This document shows positions 34,141 through 43,245 of a stretch of DNA of 64,000 nucleotides, one piece after another. This DNA is from an uncultured Oscillospiraceae bacterium. GTDB lineage: Bacteria > Bacillota > Clostridia > Oscillospirales > Acutalibacteraceae. Position 1 is the first letter of the stretch; each line of letters starts with the position of its first letter. The DNA lies in NCBI GenBank assembly GCA_900547095.1, contig URFG01000007.1:1-64000 (forward strand), read 5' to 3'. The position numbers and the translations under genes are program-made. Under the pieces are notes generated by a model. It made no database searches. It was not told the DNA's origin and saw nothing but the letters and a program-made list of their open reading frames with translations.

Positions 34141-34974
34141 TCAATACTCGTCGGGAAGCTCATCGATCTCATCGAAGCGGAAAACAGGACCGTCTTTGCA
34201 GACATATTTAGCGCCGATATTGCAGCGGCCGCATTTTCCTATTCCGCATTTCATTCTAAGCTCCATAGTAGTATAAACCTGAGTTTTATCAAAGCCGAGC
34301 TCCTGAAGACCGGCAAGTGTGAATTTAATCATAATCGGGGGCCCGCAGAGAACGGCGATCTTATCGGTTGAAAATCCGAGTTCTTTAACATAATTCGGAA
34401 CAAATCCGACGTGTCCGTTCCATTCGGGCTGCTCGCGGTCAATAGTAAGGTGAACGCTTACTCCCGCGTCGTTCGCCCATTCGTCGATAATCTCTTTATA
34501 ATCGACAAGATCCTGCATACTGCGCGAACCGTAAACAATATCTATTTTACCGTAACGGTCGCGGTAGTGGCGGCAGTAATTAATAACCGAGCGGAGAGGA
34601 GCAAGACCGATACCGCCTGCTACAAACAGCATATCGTGACCTGCAAACTCGGTATCCACCGGGAATGGTCTGCCGTAAGGTCCTCTTATAGTTATCTGCT
34701 GACCGACTTCCATTGAATGAAGCCACTCTGTAACGCAGCCGCATTTTTTAATGGAAAATTCCATAAATTCGGTGTTTGTGGGCGAAGAGGTGATAGAGAA
34801 CATCGCCTCTCCTACGCCGGGAATTGATAGCATAGCGCACTGACCGGGCTTATGGTCGAACACTTTTTTGCCGTCGGGCGTTACGACTCTGAAGGTTTTA
34901 ACATCGGGAGTATCTATCCTTATATCGGTCACAACGCCGATCTTAGGAATAAGAGGTTCTTTTAAATCAACCAT
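34141..34974 (-). CDS. flxA: FlxA-like FAD/NAD(P)-binding oxidoreductase subunit
   Basis: 277 residues, ferredoxin-NADP reductase superfamily: flavin-binding barrel (GPYGRPFPVD), pyridine nucleotide site GGIGLAPLRSVI and CGPPIM, and a C-terminal 2Fe-2S site (CGIGKCGRCNIG plus YVCKDGP) as in AsrB and DHOD-B. In the FlxABCD-HdrABC complex of Desulfovibrio and other anaerobes this subunit oxidises NADH. Overlaps flxB by eight bases. Confidence 0.85.
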   Translation of the reverse strand: MVDLKEPLIPKIGVVTDIRIDTPDVKTFRVVTPDGKKVFDHKPGQCAMLSIPGVGEAMFSITSSPTNTEFMEFSIKKCGCVTEWLHSMEVGQQITIRGPYGRPFPVDTEFAGHDMLFVAGGIGLAPLRSVINYCRHYRDRYGKIDIVYGSRSMQDLVDYKEIIDEWANDAGVSVHLTIDREQPEWNGHVGFVPNYVKELGFSTDKIAVLCGPPIMIKFTLAGLQELGFDKTQVYTTMELRMKCGIGKCGRCNIGAKYVCKDGPVFRFDEIDELPDEY

Positions 34975-35992
34975 TATTTTTACCTCCCAATTTTTTCATA
35001 ACTTTTACTATATTCATCTGAATAGGACATTTTGCAAGACATCTTCCGCAGCCGACACAAGAGAACATACCGTCATACCTTGTCGGGAAATATACAAGCT
35101 TGTGCATAAATCTCTGGCGGAATCTTTCAAGCTGTGTAAGCCTCGGCTGACCTGCCGACATTTTAGTGAATTCGGAATACATACACGAATCCCAGCAACG
35201 GAAACGCTTAACACCGTGACCGGTATTAAAATCCTTGATATCATAACACTGGCATGTTGGGCAAACGAATGTGCAGGTTCCGCAGCCTAAGCAGGATTGC
35301 GAAAGCTCTTTCCACTCGGGAGCATCGAAAAACTCTTTGGTTTTGCCTGCTCCGAAAGAGTCGGTTTTAAGACCGCTTAAGGGAAGCTTTTTCATTCTTT
35401 CGCTTATAAGCTGCTTTTGAGCGCTTACTGCTGACTCATCGGCAGAAGAAGAAACAATTTCAAAAGCCTTTTCAAGCTTTTTACCCTTTTCGGTCTTTAT
35501 TTCATAATAAAATCCGTCTTCTGTTTTATAGCACTCTATATCTGCACCCGGATTTGCCGGATCGATGCCGAAAGCTGTGCAGAAACAGGTTTCCGCAGGC
35601 TTGGTGCAGGCAAGAGTTACTATAATTCCGTGATCGCGGCGGTTTTTATAATAGCTGTCCACAGGATCCGAAAGAAAGACCTTATCTAACACTTCAAAGC
35701 TTTTTGCATCGCAGGCTCTTACTCCGAACACGACAAAATCTTCGCATTCGTTTCTCGTATCGATAATATCGATATTTTTTCCCTCGATTTTAAAATCCAT
35801 AAGATTTTCAGTCTGGGGGAAGAAGAAATCCTTTGCGCTGCGAACGGTGTTTAAAGCGTCGGACATTATTTTATCTTCCGACCAAATTTCAAATTTTGCT
35901 CCTTTTTCGGAGTCAACGGGAAGATAAAGCGTATTCTCTTTTGCAATTTCGGCAAAAAGACCGCTCATATTTTCAAGTGAGATCTTACGCAT
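34967..35992 (-). CDS. flxB: FlxB-like 4Fe-4S protein (AsrA family)
   Basis: 341 residues from the ATG at 35992 with GAGGTG six bases upstream; a GTG at 36001 is the alternative. Two cluster motifs, CLGCGTCTFVCPTCQC and CVGCGRCLAKCP, lie in the C-terminal third, after an AsrA-like domain with CxxxxCFC (PAETCFCTAFG). It relays electrons from FlxA. Paralogous to the next gene upstream, flxC. Confidence 0.82.
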   Translation of the reverse strand: MRKISLENMSGLFAEIAKENTLYLPVDSEKGAKFEIWSEDKIMSDALNTVRSAKDFFFPQTENLMDFKIEGKNIDIIDTRNECEDFVVFGVRACDAKSFEVLDKVFLSDPVDSYYKNRRDHGIIVTLACTKPAETCFCTAFGIDPANPGADIECYKTEDGFYYEIKTEKGKKLEKAFEIVSSSADESAVSAQKQLISERMKKLPLSGLKTDSFGAGKTKEFFDAPEWKELSQSCLGCGTCTFVCPTCQCYDIKDFNTGHGVKRFRCWDSCMYSEFTKMSAGQPRLTQLERFRQRFMHKLVYFPTRYDGMFSCVGCGRCLAKCPIQMNIVKVMKKLGGKNNG

Positions 35993-36977
35993 TGTCTTCA
36001 CCTCTTCTTACGGCTTTTCCGGGTTCAATATCCTCTGTGGAATAATTTACTATCGGCGCTCTGTTTCCTACTTCTGCTCCTGCCTGATAATCGCCGTAAA
36101 ACTCATTTATATCCTTGATAAATTTACGGTTAAGCAGGTGAAGCGGAATATGCTGAGGACATACTCTTGAACATTCTCCGCAATCGGTACATCTTCCTAC
36201 AACGTGGAATGCTCTGATTATATGAAACATCTTTTCTTCAAAAGAGTTTGACGCGGCTTTATTTTCAAGTCCCGAATTAGGATTATCAAACACGCATTTT
36301 TCGCAGGTGCAAGCCGGGCATACATCGCGGCAGGCATTACATCTGATACAGCGCGAAAGCTCATTCTGCCAAAATGCGAACCTTTCGTCGGGAGTCATTT
36401 TTTCAAGCTTTTCAACCTCGTCAAAGCGGTTAGAATCAAGCACCTCGCCGTCGGAGCCTAAAAGCTCATCATAAGCGACATGTTTTTTAGACTTGCAGTT
36501 TAAGCATCTGTCTGGCAAAAGCTCGTTTCTGTCAAATACCTTTTCACCGTCGAAAAGGGTTTCGACAACGACCTTTTCGCCCTCATCTTTGATTCTGCTT
36601 ATTCCCTCGCACAAGCTTTTTATCTTCGAATAATCAAGCATACCATTACAAGGAACGCCTACGGCATAAACCTTTTCACGGTCAAAGCGATGCTCGGTCA
36701 AAAGCTGATTAAAGCTATAGGTATCGCAGGGTTTTAAAAATACGAGAACTTTATTTTCGGATTTAGCGGTTTCTTTAATAAGGTATTTTGAAAAATTAGC
36801 TCCGCAGAAGTCATTGAAAACAAAATCTGCGTTAAGCTCGCTTTCGTTTTCGAAGACTGCGGGAGTGATATCATAATCAAACTCGCCAGTTTTCCAGCCT
36901 AAAACTCTGTCGACCTTATTGCTTTTTAAAAGCTCTTCCGCTTTGTTTATGAGAATTTCGCGATTTATTTCTTGCAT
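35985..36977 (-). CDS. flxC: FlxC-like 4Fe-4S protein (AsrA family)
   Basis: 330 residues; GGAGG lies seven bases before the ATG. Cluster motifs CIRCNACRDVCPACTCEKC and CTDCGECSRVCP near the C-terminus, plus Cys-containing FLKPCDTY and CLNCKSK in the N-terminal domain. It is a second AsrA/HydB-like electron-transfer subunit, as in the described FlxABCD set. Overlaps both neighbours. Confidence 0.82.
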   Translation of the reverse strand: MQEINREILINKAEELLKSNKVDRVLGWKTGEFDYDITPAVFENESELNADFVFNDFCGANFSKYLIKETAKSENKVLVFLKPCDTYSFNQLLTEHRFDREKVYAVGVPCNGMLDYSKIKSLCEGISRIKDEGEKVVVETLFDGEKVFDRNELLPDRCLNCKSKKHVAYDELLGSDGEVLDSNRFDEVEKLEKMTPDERFAFWQNELSRCIRCNACRDVCPACTCEKCVFDNPNSGLENKAASNSFEEKMFHIIRAFHVVGRCTDCGECSRVCPQHIPLHLLNRKFIKDINEFYGDYQAGAEVGNRAPIVNYSTEDIEPGKAVRRGEDNA

Positions 36978-37399
36978 CGTAAATCCTCCAATCTTTTGTT
37001 TTCGCCGAGAGCGCTGACTGTTTTTACAAAATCATTCATAGTTTCAGCAAATTTTGCGCCCTCTGCCGCAGATACCCATTCAACTCTTGTGCGTTCTTTT
37101 TCAATACCTAAGAAATCAAGCATTGAGAAAAGCAGAGCCATTCTGCGGCGGGTATAGTAATTTCCCGAAGTATAATGGCAGTCGCCCGGGTGGCAGCCGC
37201 AAAGAATAACGCCGTCTGCCCCGCGCTGAAACGCACGGAGAATGAATGACGGATTAACTCTGCAGGAGCAGGGCACTCTGATTATTTTTACCTCGGCGGG
37301 ATAGTTAAGCCTGTTATTACCGGCAAGATCGGCGCCCGCATATGAACACCAGTTACAGCAAAATGCCACAATAAGCGGCTTATATTCATTTACTTGCAT
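36965..37399 (-). CDS. flxD: FlxD/MvhD-like hydrogenase-type iron-sulfur subunit
   Basis: 144 residues, MvhD family: AFCCNWCSYAGADLAG at the start, VPCSCRVNP, and GCHPGDCHYTSGN, giving the Cys set for a 2Fe-2S cluster. In methanogens MvhD links hydrogenase to HdrA; in FlxABCD it links the NADH-oxidising module to HdrA. Its ATG overlaps the hdrA stop by ten bases, consistent with direct contact of the two proteins. Confidence 0.88.
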   Translation of the reverse strand: MQVNEYKPLIVAFCCNWCSYAGADLAGNNRLNYPAEVKIIRVPCSCRVNPSFILRAFQRGADGVILCGCHPGDCHYTSGNYYTRRRMALLFSMLDFLGIEKERTRVEWVSAAEGAKFAETMNDFVKTVSALGENKRLEDLRCKK

Positions 37400-39384
37400 A
37401 TTGCGTCAACCTCCGCCATAATTTGTTTATTCAAGAATCCCTTAAGATCCATAGCTCCCGACATACAAGCGACCGTGCAGGCGCCGCAGCCCTGGCATAC
37501 AGCCTCGTTTACAACTGCAACTCTGCGGACTTTCGTGGTCCTGTCAGGCATTCTGAATTCTTTATCTTCATAGGAAATAGCGCCGTAGGGGCAGACCTTT
37601 TCGCAGGTGGAACAGCCGTTACACATCATTTCATCCGAATGTGCAACACAGGGGTTACCCATAAGTTTGTCCTTGCAAAGAAGCCCTATAACCTTTGACG
37701 CCGCGGCTCCTGCCTGTGATACAGTTTCGGGGATATCTTTCGGTCCCTGGCAGGTGCCCGAAAGGAACACGCCGGCAGTAGGACTTTCGACCGGGCGAAG
37801 CTTCGGATGAGCCTCGGTAAAGAAATCGTTTGTATCCATACTTGCGGTAAGCATAGTAGCAAGCGGGCGGGCTGATTTATCCGGCTCTATAGCGGCGGCA
37901 AGAACAACTAAATCAGCGTCTATATGAAGCTGCTTGCCATAGATAAGATCGGATCCCTGAACTTTAAGCTTTTTGCCCTCGGGAGTAACTTTTCCTACCA
38001 TACCCTTTATGTAATGAACGCCGTATTCTTCAACAGCTCTTCTGTAAAACTCATCGAAGTTCTTACCCGGAGTTCTTACATCTATATAGAATACATAAAC
38101 CTCGGTATCGGGATATTTATCTCTTATGAGCATTGCGTGCTTAGCGGTATACATACAGCATATCTTTGAGCAGTACTCTTTGCCTTTTTCGGCGCATTTA
38201 TCACATCTTGAGCCTACGCACTGAACGAAAACTATAGTGTGGGGATGCTCATTATCCGAAGGTCTTAAAAGAGTGCCTCCCGTAGGACCTGCGGCATTCA
38301 TAAGTCTTTCAAGCTCAAGAGAAGTTATAACATCTTTTGACTCGCTGTAAGCAAACTCATCGAATTTTTCAACCGAGATGGGATTAAATCCTGTTGCAAC
38401 AACTATTGCGCCGTATTTCTCCTCGATGAATTCATCCTTTGCATTATAATCGATAGCCTTGGCTGTGCAGACTTTTGAACATACTCCGCATTTGCCGGTT
38501 TTAAGCATCATACAGTGGTTAGGATCGATAGTCGCAACTTTCGGAACAGCCTGAGCAAAAGGAATATAAATAGCTCTGCGGTTATCCATTCCGAGGTTAA
38601 ATTCATTCGGAACTTTTCTTTGAGGACACTTTTCTGTACAAAGACCGCAGCCTGTACATACATCCTCTTTTACATATCTTGCTTTTTTCTTTATAGTAAC
38701 ATCAAAATTTCCTACAAAGCCTTTAACATCCGTTACTTCAGAATAGGAATAAATTTTGATTTTTTCATTCTGAGCAACGTCAACCATTTTAGGCGTTAAA
38801 ATACACGCGGCGCAGTCAAGAGTCGGGAATGTTTTATCAAGCTGAGCCATTTTTCCGCCGATAGTGGGCTTTGTTTCAACTATGTCTACAGGGAACCCTG
38901 CGTCTGCAATATCAAGAGCAGTCTGGATACCGGCTATTCCTCCGCCGATAACAAGCGCTCTTTTTGTAACGGGGCTTTCTCCGGGTGTGAGCGGTGCGTT
39001 AAGATTTACTTTTGCAACCGCGGCTTTTGCAAGAATTATCGCCTTTTCGGTACCTATCGGCATATCCTTATGTACCCAGGAACACTGCTCGCGGATATTT
39101 GCAATTTCCACCATATAGGAATTAAGTCCTGCGGCAGCGGCGGTCTTTCTGAAAGTAGCCTCGTGCATTCTCGGAGAACATGAGCAGATAACTATTCCGC
39201 TGAGCTTATTTTCCTTGATAGCGTTTTTTATCATATCCTGTCCGGCCTGCGAACACATATACTGATAATCGGTGGAGAAAACAACTCCCGGCTCCGATTT
39301 TAGAGCTTCCGCAACAGCCTTTACATCTACCGTTCCTGCGATATTGGTACCGCAGTGGCAAACAAAAACACCTATTCTCTGCAT
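37390..39384 (-). CDS. hdrA: Heterodisulfide reductase subunit A-like, bifurcating flavoprotein
   Basis: 664 residues from the ATG at 39384 (GGAG nine bases upstream; another ATG two codons earlier is closer to it). N-terminal GVFVCHCGTNIAGT, FAD fold VIGGGIAGIQTALDIA, the TLDCAACILTPKM cysteine motif, and two pairs of 4Fe-4S sites (CTGCGLCTEKCP with CGVCSKVC; CNGCSTCEKVCP with CQGCGACTVAC). HdrA's FAD is the site of flavin-based electron bifurcation in known complexes, with ferredoxin as the low-potential acceptor. Confidence 0.92.
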   Translation of the reverse strand: MQRIGVFVCHCGTNIAGTVDVKAVAEALKSEPGVVFSTDYQYMCSQAGQDMIKNAIKENKLSGIVICSCSPRMHEATFRKTAAAAGLNSYMVEIANIREQCSWVHKDMPIGTEKAIILAKAAVAKVNLNAPLTPGESPVTKRALVIGGGIAGIQTALDIADAGFPVDIVETKPTIGGKMAQLDKTFPTLDCAACILTPKMVDVAQNEKIKIYSYSEVTDVKGFVGNFDVTIKKKARYVKEDVCTGCGLCTEKCPQRKVPNEFNLGMDNRRAIYIPFAQAVPKVATIDPNHCMMLKTGKCGVCSKVCTAKAIDYNAKDEFIEEKYGAIVVATGFNPISVEKFDEFAYSESKDVITSLELERLMNAAGPTGGTLLRPSDNEHPHTIVFVQCVGSRCDKCAEKGKEYCSKICCMYTAKHAMLIRDKYPDTEVYVFYIDVRTPGKNFDEFYRRAVEEYGVHYIKGMVGKVTPEGKKLKVQGSDLIYGKQLHIDADLVVLAAAIEPDKSARPLATMLTASMDTNDFFTEAHPKLRPVESPTAGVFLSGTCQGPKDIPETVSQAGAAASKVIGLLCKDKLMGNPCVAHSDEMMCNGCSTCEKVCPYGAISYEDKEFRMPDRTTKVRRVAVVNEAVCQGCGACTVACMSGAMDLKGFLNKQIMAEVDAICK

Positions 39385-39401
39385 TGTCATTTTCTCCTTT
39401 C

Positions 39402-39800
39402 TTATTTGGAATATTTGCGCAAAGCGCTCATAATTGCCTGCTGGGGCATATCTTCATCTATAATATCGGGAATATCATTTGCGGTTAAATGATTGGCGCC
39501 CTTTTGCCTGATAACCGATAGTCTTACAGCCTCAATAAGCTTTGCAGGCTCAACGCCTCTCGGACAGCGGTCAACACACGCAAAGCACGAAAGACATTTA
39601 TAAACAGACTCGGATTTCATAAGAGTTTCTATATCACCGTTTTCCACCATATATACGAATTGGTGGGGATGATATTCCATTTCGTCATAAGAAGGACATG
39701 TACCCGAACACTTTCCGCAGCGCATACACTTTACGGGGTTTACTCCGCTTATGCGAAGAATATTTTCTTTTGTAAGTTCAGATTTACTCAGCATTTTCAT
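39402..39800 (-). CDS. hdrC: Heterodisulfide reductase subunit C-like, 4Fe-4S protein
   Basis: 132 residues with two 4Fe-4S motifs, CMRCGKCSGTCP and CLSCFACVDRCP. It transfers electrons between HdrA and HdrB. Its start overlaps the hdrB stop by 17 bases. Confidence 0.9.
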   Translation of the reverse strand: MKMLSKSELTKENILRISGVNPVKCMRCGKCSGTCPSYDEMEYHPHQFVYMVENGDIETLMKSESVYKCLSCFACVDRCPRGVEPAKLIEAVRLSVIRQKGANHLTANDIPDIIDEDMPQQAIMSALRKYSK

Positions 39801-40590
39801 CCTCCTTTAAACCGAGAGCTTCGGCTAAAATTTCAGTGAAATAAACAACCGGAATTTTACTGCCGTTTTTAATAAGATTATATTTGCACAGCGGACAGGC
39901 TGTGACGATCATTTCAGCACCGTTTGCCGCAGCATTGTCAGAAATAATATTAGAGCGCTTTTTGGCGGTTTCAGGATTTTCGAGAGCGATATATCCTCCG
40001 CAGCACTCATTTCTCTGCGAATATTTTACCGGGGTTGCTCCGAGAGCGCTGATGAAATCTTCGATTATACTCGGATTTTCAGGATCGTCCATCTGCATAG
40101 TTGTGTGCGGTCTTAAAAGCAGACATCCGTAATAAGCGGCGATCTTTTTGCCCGAAAGAGGCTTTTTAACGGCTTCTTTTATCTTATCGAAGCCTACTTT
40201 ATCCCGCAAAAGCTCTAAATAGTGCAAAACCTCTGTTTCGCCGTTATAAGGAGCTTTTTTCTCCTTATCCTGCGACATATAAAGATTTACCTTGTCGGAT
40301 GTTTCCTTATCTGTCTTCATAATATGATTAGTCTGCTTGATAACATTGTGGCAGGCGGAACATACCGTGACAAGCGGTCTGTTTTCATCCCTTGCGGCGA
40401 TAAGAGCTCTTACGCTCGGAAGCTTTGACGCTATCTCGTCCTTAGCGCTTACAAAAACTCCTCCGCAGCACTGCCAATTATCAATTTCTATCATTTCCAC
40501 GCCTAAAGCGGCGGCGCTTTCTCTTGCATAAAGATCAAGATCTTTTGCCTTCGTGCGAAGAGTGCAGCCGGGAAAATAACTGACCTTCAT
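39784..40590 (-). CDS. hdrB: Heterodisulfide reductase subunit B-like, CCG-domain protein
   Basis: 268 residues with two complete CCG domains: QCCGG with VCSACH, and ECCGG with ACPLC, plus upstream Cys in PGCTL and YGCLL. These hold the non-cubane 4Fe-4S clusters that reduce disulfides in methanogen HdrB. Both domains look intact, so this subunit could still act on a disulfide or thiol cofactor or could hand electrons to FrdB. It follows fumC by 17 bases. Confidence 0.9.
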   Translation of the reverse strand: MKVSYFPGCTLRTKAKDLDLYARESAAALGVEMIEIDNWQCCGGVFVSAKDEIASKLPSVRALIAARDENRPLVTVCSACHNVIKQTNHIMKTDKETSDKVNLYMSQDKEKKAPYNGETEVLHYLELLRDKVGFDKIKEAVKKPLSGKKIAAYYGCLLLRPHTTMQMDDPENPSIIEDFISALGATPVKYSQRNECCGGYIALENPETAKKRSNIISDNAAANGAEMIVTACPLCKYNLIKNGSKIPVVYFTEILAEALGLKEDENAE

Positions 40591-40607
40591 CTTGTTCCTC
40601 CAGTTCT

Positions 40608-41984
40608 TTAAACCATCTCTTCGGGATGGAATACTTCATCAAATTTTTCCGCAGAAAGGAAACCGAGCTGAACGCACGCCTCTTTAAGCGAAATATTATC
40701 TTTATAAGCTTTTTTTGCTGTTTTTGCGGCATTTTCATATCCTATATAAGGATTGAGAGCCGTAACAAGCATAAGCGAATTATGAAGATTATGGTGCATT
40801 TTTTCTTTATTTGCGGTAATTCCGACAGCACAGTTATTATTAAACGAAATAATCGCCTCTGCAAGCAAGCGTGCAGACTGCAGGAAATTATAAGCGGTGA
40901 CAGGCATAAACACATTAAGTTCAAAGTTGCCCTGTGAAGCCGCCATTCCTACCGCAACATCATTGCCCATAACCTGAACCGCCACCATAGTAACAGCCTC
41001 GCACTGGGTGGGGTTTACCTTTCCGGGCATGATCGAAGAGCCGGGCTCATTTTCGGGAATATGGATCTCGCCTAAGCCGTCACGCGGACCGGAAGCAAGC
41101 CATCTTACATCATTTGCTATTTTCATCATATCGCAGGCGGCGGCTTTTATAGCGCCGTGAGCGAATACTATTTCATCCTTTGAAGTAAGGGCGTGGAATT
41201 TGTTCCCTGCCGTTACAAAAGGCTTGTTTGTAAGCTCTGCGACTTTTTTTGCGACAAGCTCCGAAAAGCCTTTTGGAGCATTAAGACCTGTTCCTACGGC
41301 GGTTCCGCCGAGCGCAAGTTCATAAAGCGGCTTTACTGCGGCTTTTAAAAGCTCTACATCACGCTCAAGACTCGCTCTCCAGCCGGAAATTTCCTGCGAG
41401 AACTTGATAGGAGTGGCGTCCTGCAAATGGGTACGGCCGGATTTAACAATTCCCTCGTTTTCCTTTTCAAGTCTTTTAAAGGTTTCTATAAGAGTGTTAA
41501 GCGCGGGGATAAGCTTATCCTCAACCGCTATAACGGCAGAAATGTGCATTGCAGTCGGGAAGGTGTCATTTGAAGACTGACTCATATTTATATCATCGTT
41601 AGGATGACAAAGCTTTTTTTCTGCTATCTGATTTGCGCGGTTTGCTATAACCTCGTTTGCATTCATATTCGATTGCGTGCCGGAACCTGTCTGCCAGACG
41701 ACGAGCGGAAAATGTCCGTTTAAAGAGCCGGAGATTACCTCATCGCAAGCTTTTACAATACAACCAAGCTTTTCTTCGGTCATTTTTTCGGGGCGAAGCT
41801 CAGCATTTGCAAGAGCTGCCGCTTTTTTAAGAATTCCGAAAGCGTGCGTTATTTCTCTCGGCATGGTTTCGATATCCACGCCGATCTTAAAATTTTCGTG
41901 GCTTCTCTGGGTTTGCGCCGCCCACAGTCTGTCTGCAGGGACTTTCATTTCACCCATAGAATCGTGTTCAATACGGTAATCCAT
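40608..41984 (-). CDS. fumC: Fumarate hydratase, class II
   Basis: 458 residues from ATG 41984 (MDYRIE, aligned with known FumC starts); an in-frame ATG at 42002 overlaps the mdh stop. Superfamily signature GSSIMPGKVNPTQCE near residue 315, plus GSGTQSNMNANEV and SSNDTFPTAMH (substrate loop) and GRTHLQDATP with the catalytic His. It interconverts malate and fumarate. Its position between mdh and the Hdr-Flx-Frd genes gives the oxaloacetate-malate-fumarate-succinate order. Confidence 0.93.
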   Translation of the reverse strand: MDYRIEHDSMGEMKVPADRLWAAQTQRSHENFKIGVDIETMPREITHAFGILKKAAALANAELRPEKMTEEKLGCIVKACDEVISGSLNGHFPLVVWQTGSGTQSNMNANEVIANRANQIAEKKLCHPNDDINMSQSSNDTFPTAMHISAVIAVEDKLIPALNTLIETFKRLEKENEGIVKSGRTHLQDATPIKFSQEISGWRASLERDVELLKAAVKPLYELALGGTAVGTGLNAPKGFSELVAKKVAELTNKPFVTAGNKFHALTSKDEIVFAHGAIKAAACDMMKIANDVRWLASGPRDGLGEIHIPENEPGSSIMPGKVNPTQCEAVTMVAVQVMGNDVAVGMAASQGNFELNVFMPVTAYNFLQSARLLAEAIISFNNNCAVGITANKEKMHHNLHNSLMLVTALNPYIGYENAAKTAKKAYKDNISLKEACVQLGFLSAEKFDEVFHPEEMV

Positions 41985-42001
41985 ATTCAATCGACCTTTC
42001 A

Positions 42002-42949
42002 TTAAATATTAAGGCTTGATATTACCTCTTTTAAGGTATCTGCACTCTTTCTGAGTTTTACAACTTCATCATCGGTGAGCGAAAGATTTACTTTGCCTCT
42101 TACGCAATTGTTACCGATCATATTTAGGGTTGAAAGGCAGACGTTATCAATGCCGTACTCCCCGTGCATCATCGTGGAAACGGTCATAGTGGTATCCATT
42201 CCGCCGAGCAAGCACTTGCATATATGACATACGGATACTGAAACAGCATAAAAGGTTGCTCCCTTTCTCGCTATAACTCTTGCGCCCGATTTTCTTACAT
42301 ACTGCTCAATATCTTCAAGATTAAGCTCGGGATTGGCAATTCCGTTATTCTCGCTTAAAAGCTTTGCGCAGTCCCTGATAGGAACATTCGAAATGTTCGC
42401 AACGGACCACGGAATAAACGAAGAATCACCGTGCTCGCCGAGAACATAAGCATGAACGTTAGCCTGAGAAATATTGTAGTACTCAGAAAGTCTTGAGCGA
42501 AGTCTTGCGGTATCGAGAATAGTACCCGAACCGAGGATCTTGTTTTCGGGAATTCCCGAAAGCTTGCAGAATGTATATGTAAGCACGTCAACAGGGTTGC
42601 TTACTATAACATAAGTCGCGTCGGGAGCATATTTGGTGATCTCGGGAATAATACTCTTGGTTATATCCACATTGGTCTGAGCAAGCTCAAGGCGGGTCTG
42701 ACCCGGCTTTCTTGCAATTCCCGATGTGAGAATAACGATATCCGATCCCTCGGCGTCACGATAGTCACCTGCATATACCGAGCAGGCGCTGCAGAACGGC
42801 GTTCCCTGCCTGATGTCAAGAGCTTCGCCTAAAGCCTTTTCATTGTTGATATCGATCATTACGATATCCGAAGCGATACCCATAACCGTGAGTGTGTAAG
42901 CAATCGTTGAGCCGACGCTGCCTGTACCGATGATTGAAATTTTGTTCAT
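42002..42949 (-). CDS. mdh: Malate dehydrogenase (LDH-like family)
   Basis: 315 residues. NAD-binding GTGSVGST at residue 8 and Asp33 (MIDINN), typical of NAD rather than NADP preference. Catalytic His in GEHGDSS. The family is shared by lactate and malate dehydrogenases; the substrate-specificity position (Gln in LDH, Arg in MDH) is Arg80 in SGIARKPGQTR, which favours malate/oxaloacetate. Fumarase next door agrees. First gene of the 11-gene operon; AGGAAGG precedes the ATG. Confidence 0.85.
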   Translation of the reverse strand: MNKISIIGTGSVGSTIAYTLTVMGIASDIVMIDINNEKALGEALDIRQGTPFCSACSVYAGDYRDAEGSDIVILTSGIARKPGQTRLELAQTNVDITKSIIPEITKYAPDATYVIVSNPVDVLTYTFCKLSGIPENKILGSGTILDTARLRSRLSEYYNISQANVHAYVLGEHGDSSFIPWSVANISNVPIRDCAKLLSENNGIANPELNLEDIEQYVRKSGARVIARKGATFYAVSVSVCHICKCLLGGMDTTMTVSTMMHGEYGIDNVCLSTLNMIGNNCVRGKVNLSLTDDEVVKLRKSADTLKEVISSLNI

Positions 42950-42981
42950 AATACACCTTCCTATGTTACATATTAGTATAT

Positions 42982-43010
42982 ATTATAACATATTACGACA
43001 ATTTTTGGAA
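42982..43010 (-). promoter_or_regulatory. Promoter for the mdh-fumC-hdr-flx-frd operon
   Basis: Minus strand: weak -35 TTCCAA (43010-43005), 17-base spacer, consensus -10 TATAAT (42987-42982), about 35 bases before the mdh ATG. A poor -35 often goes with an activator, but no operator could be named; no convincing Rex palindrome was seen. Confidence 0.6.
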
Positions 43011-43194
43011 TTGCGATTTTTGCATAGCGGTATTCATTATTTGTATATATAGCTTTTTTGATATACCAATTATCATTATACCATTTATGAGCATTAAATC
43101 AACAGGAAATTTTTTATATTTTTATGTTAATAATACGGTTTTAATTATGTTAAATCAAAATAACCGATTTTATGTTATAAAAGTTTTAAAATAC

Positions 43195-43223
43195 TTGTTT
43201 TATAGGAAATATTGTGATATAAT
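43195..43223 (+). promoter_or_regulatory. Promoter for the P-type ATPase gene
   Basis: TTGTTT (43195-43200), 17-base spacer, TATAAT (43218-43223); GAGGTGAG follows at 43234 and the ATG at 43246. Confidence 0.75.
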
Positions 43224-43245
43224 ACAATCTGAGCGAGGTGAGAAA

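Noticed and set aside
42002..42949. Annotation as L-lactate dehydrogenase
   Set aside because: The specificity residue is Arg rather than Gln and fumarase is next in the operon, so malate dehydrogenase is the better call.
42950..43010. Rex (NADH-sensing) operator upstream of mdh
   Set aside because: The A/T-rich sequence has TTGT-like elements but no convincing TTGTxAxxxxxxTxACAA palindrome.
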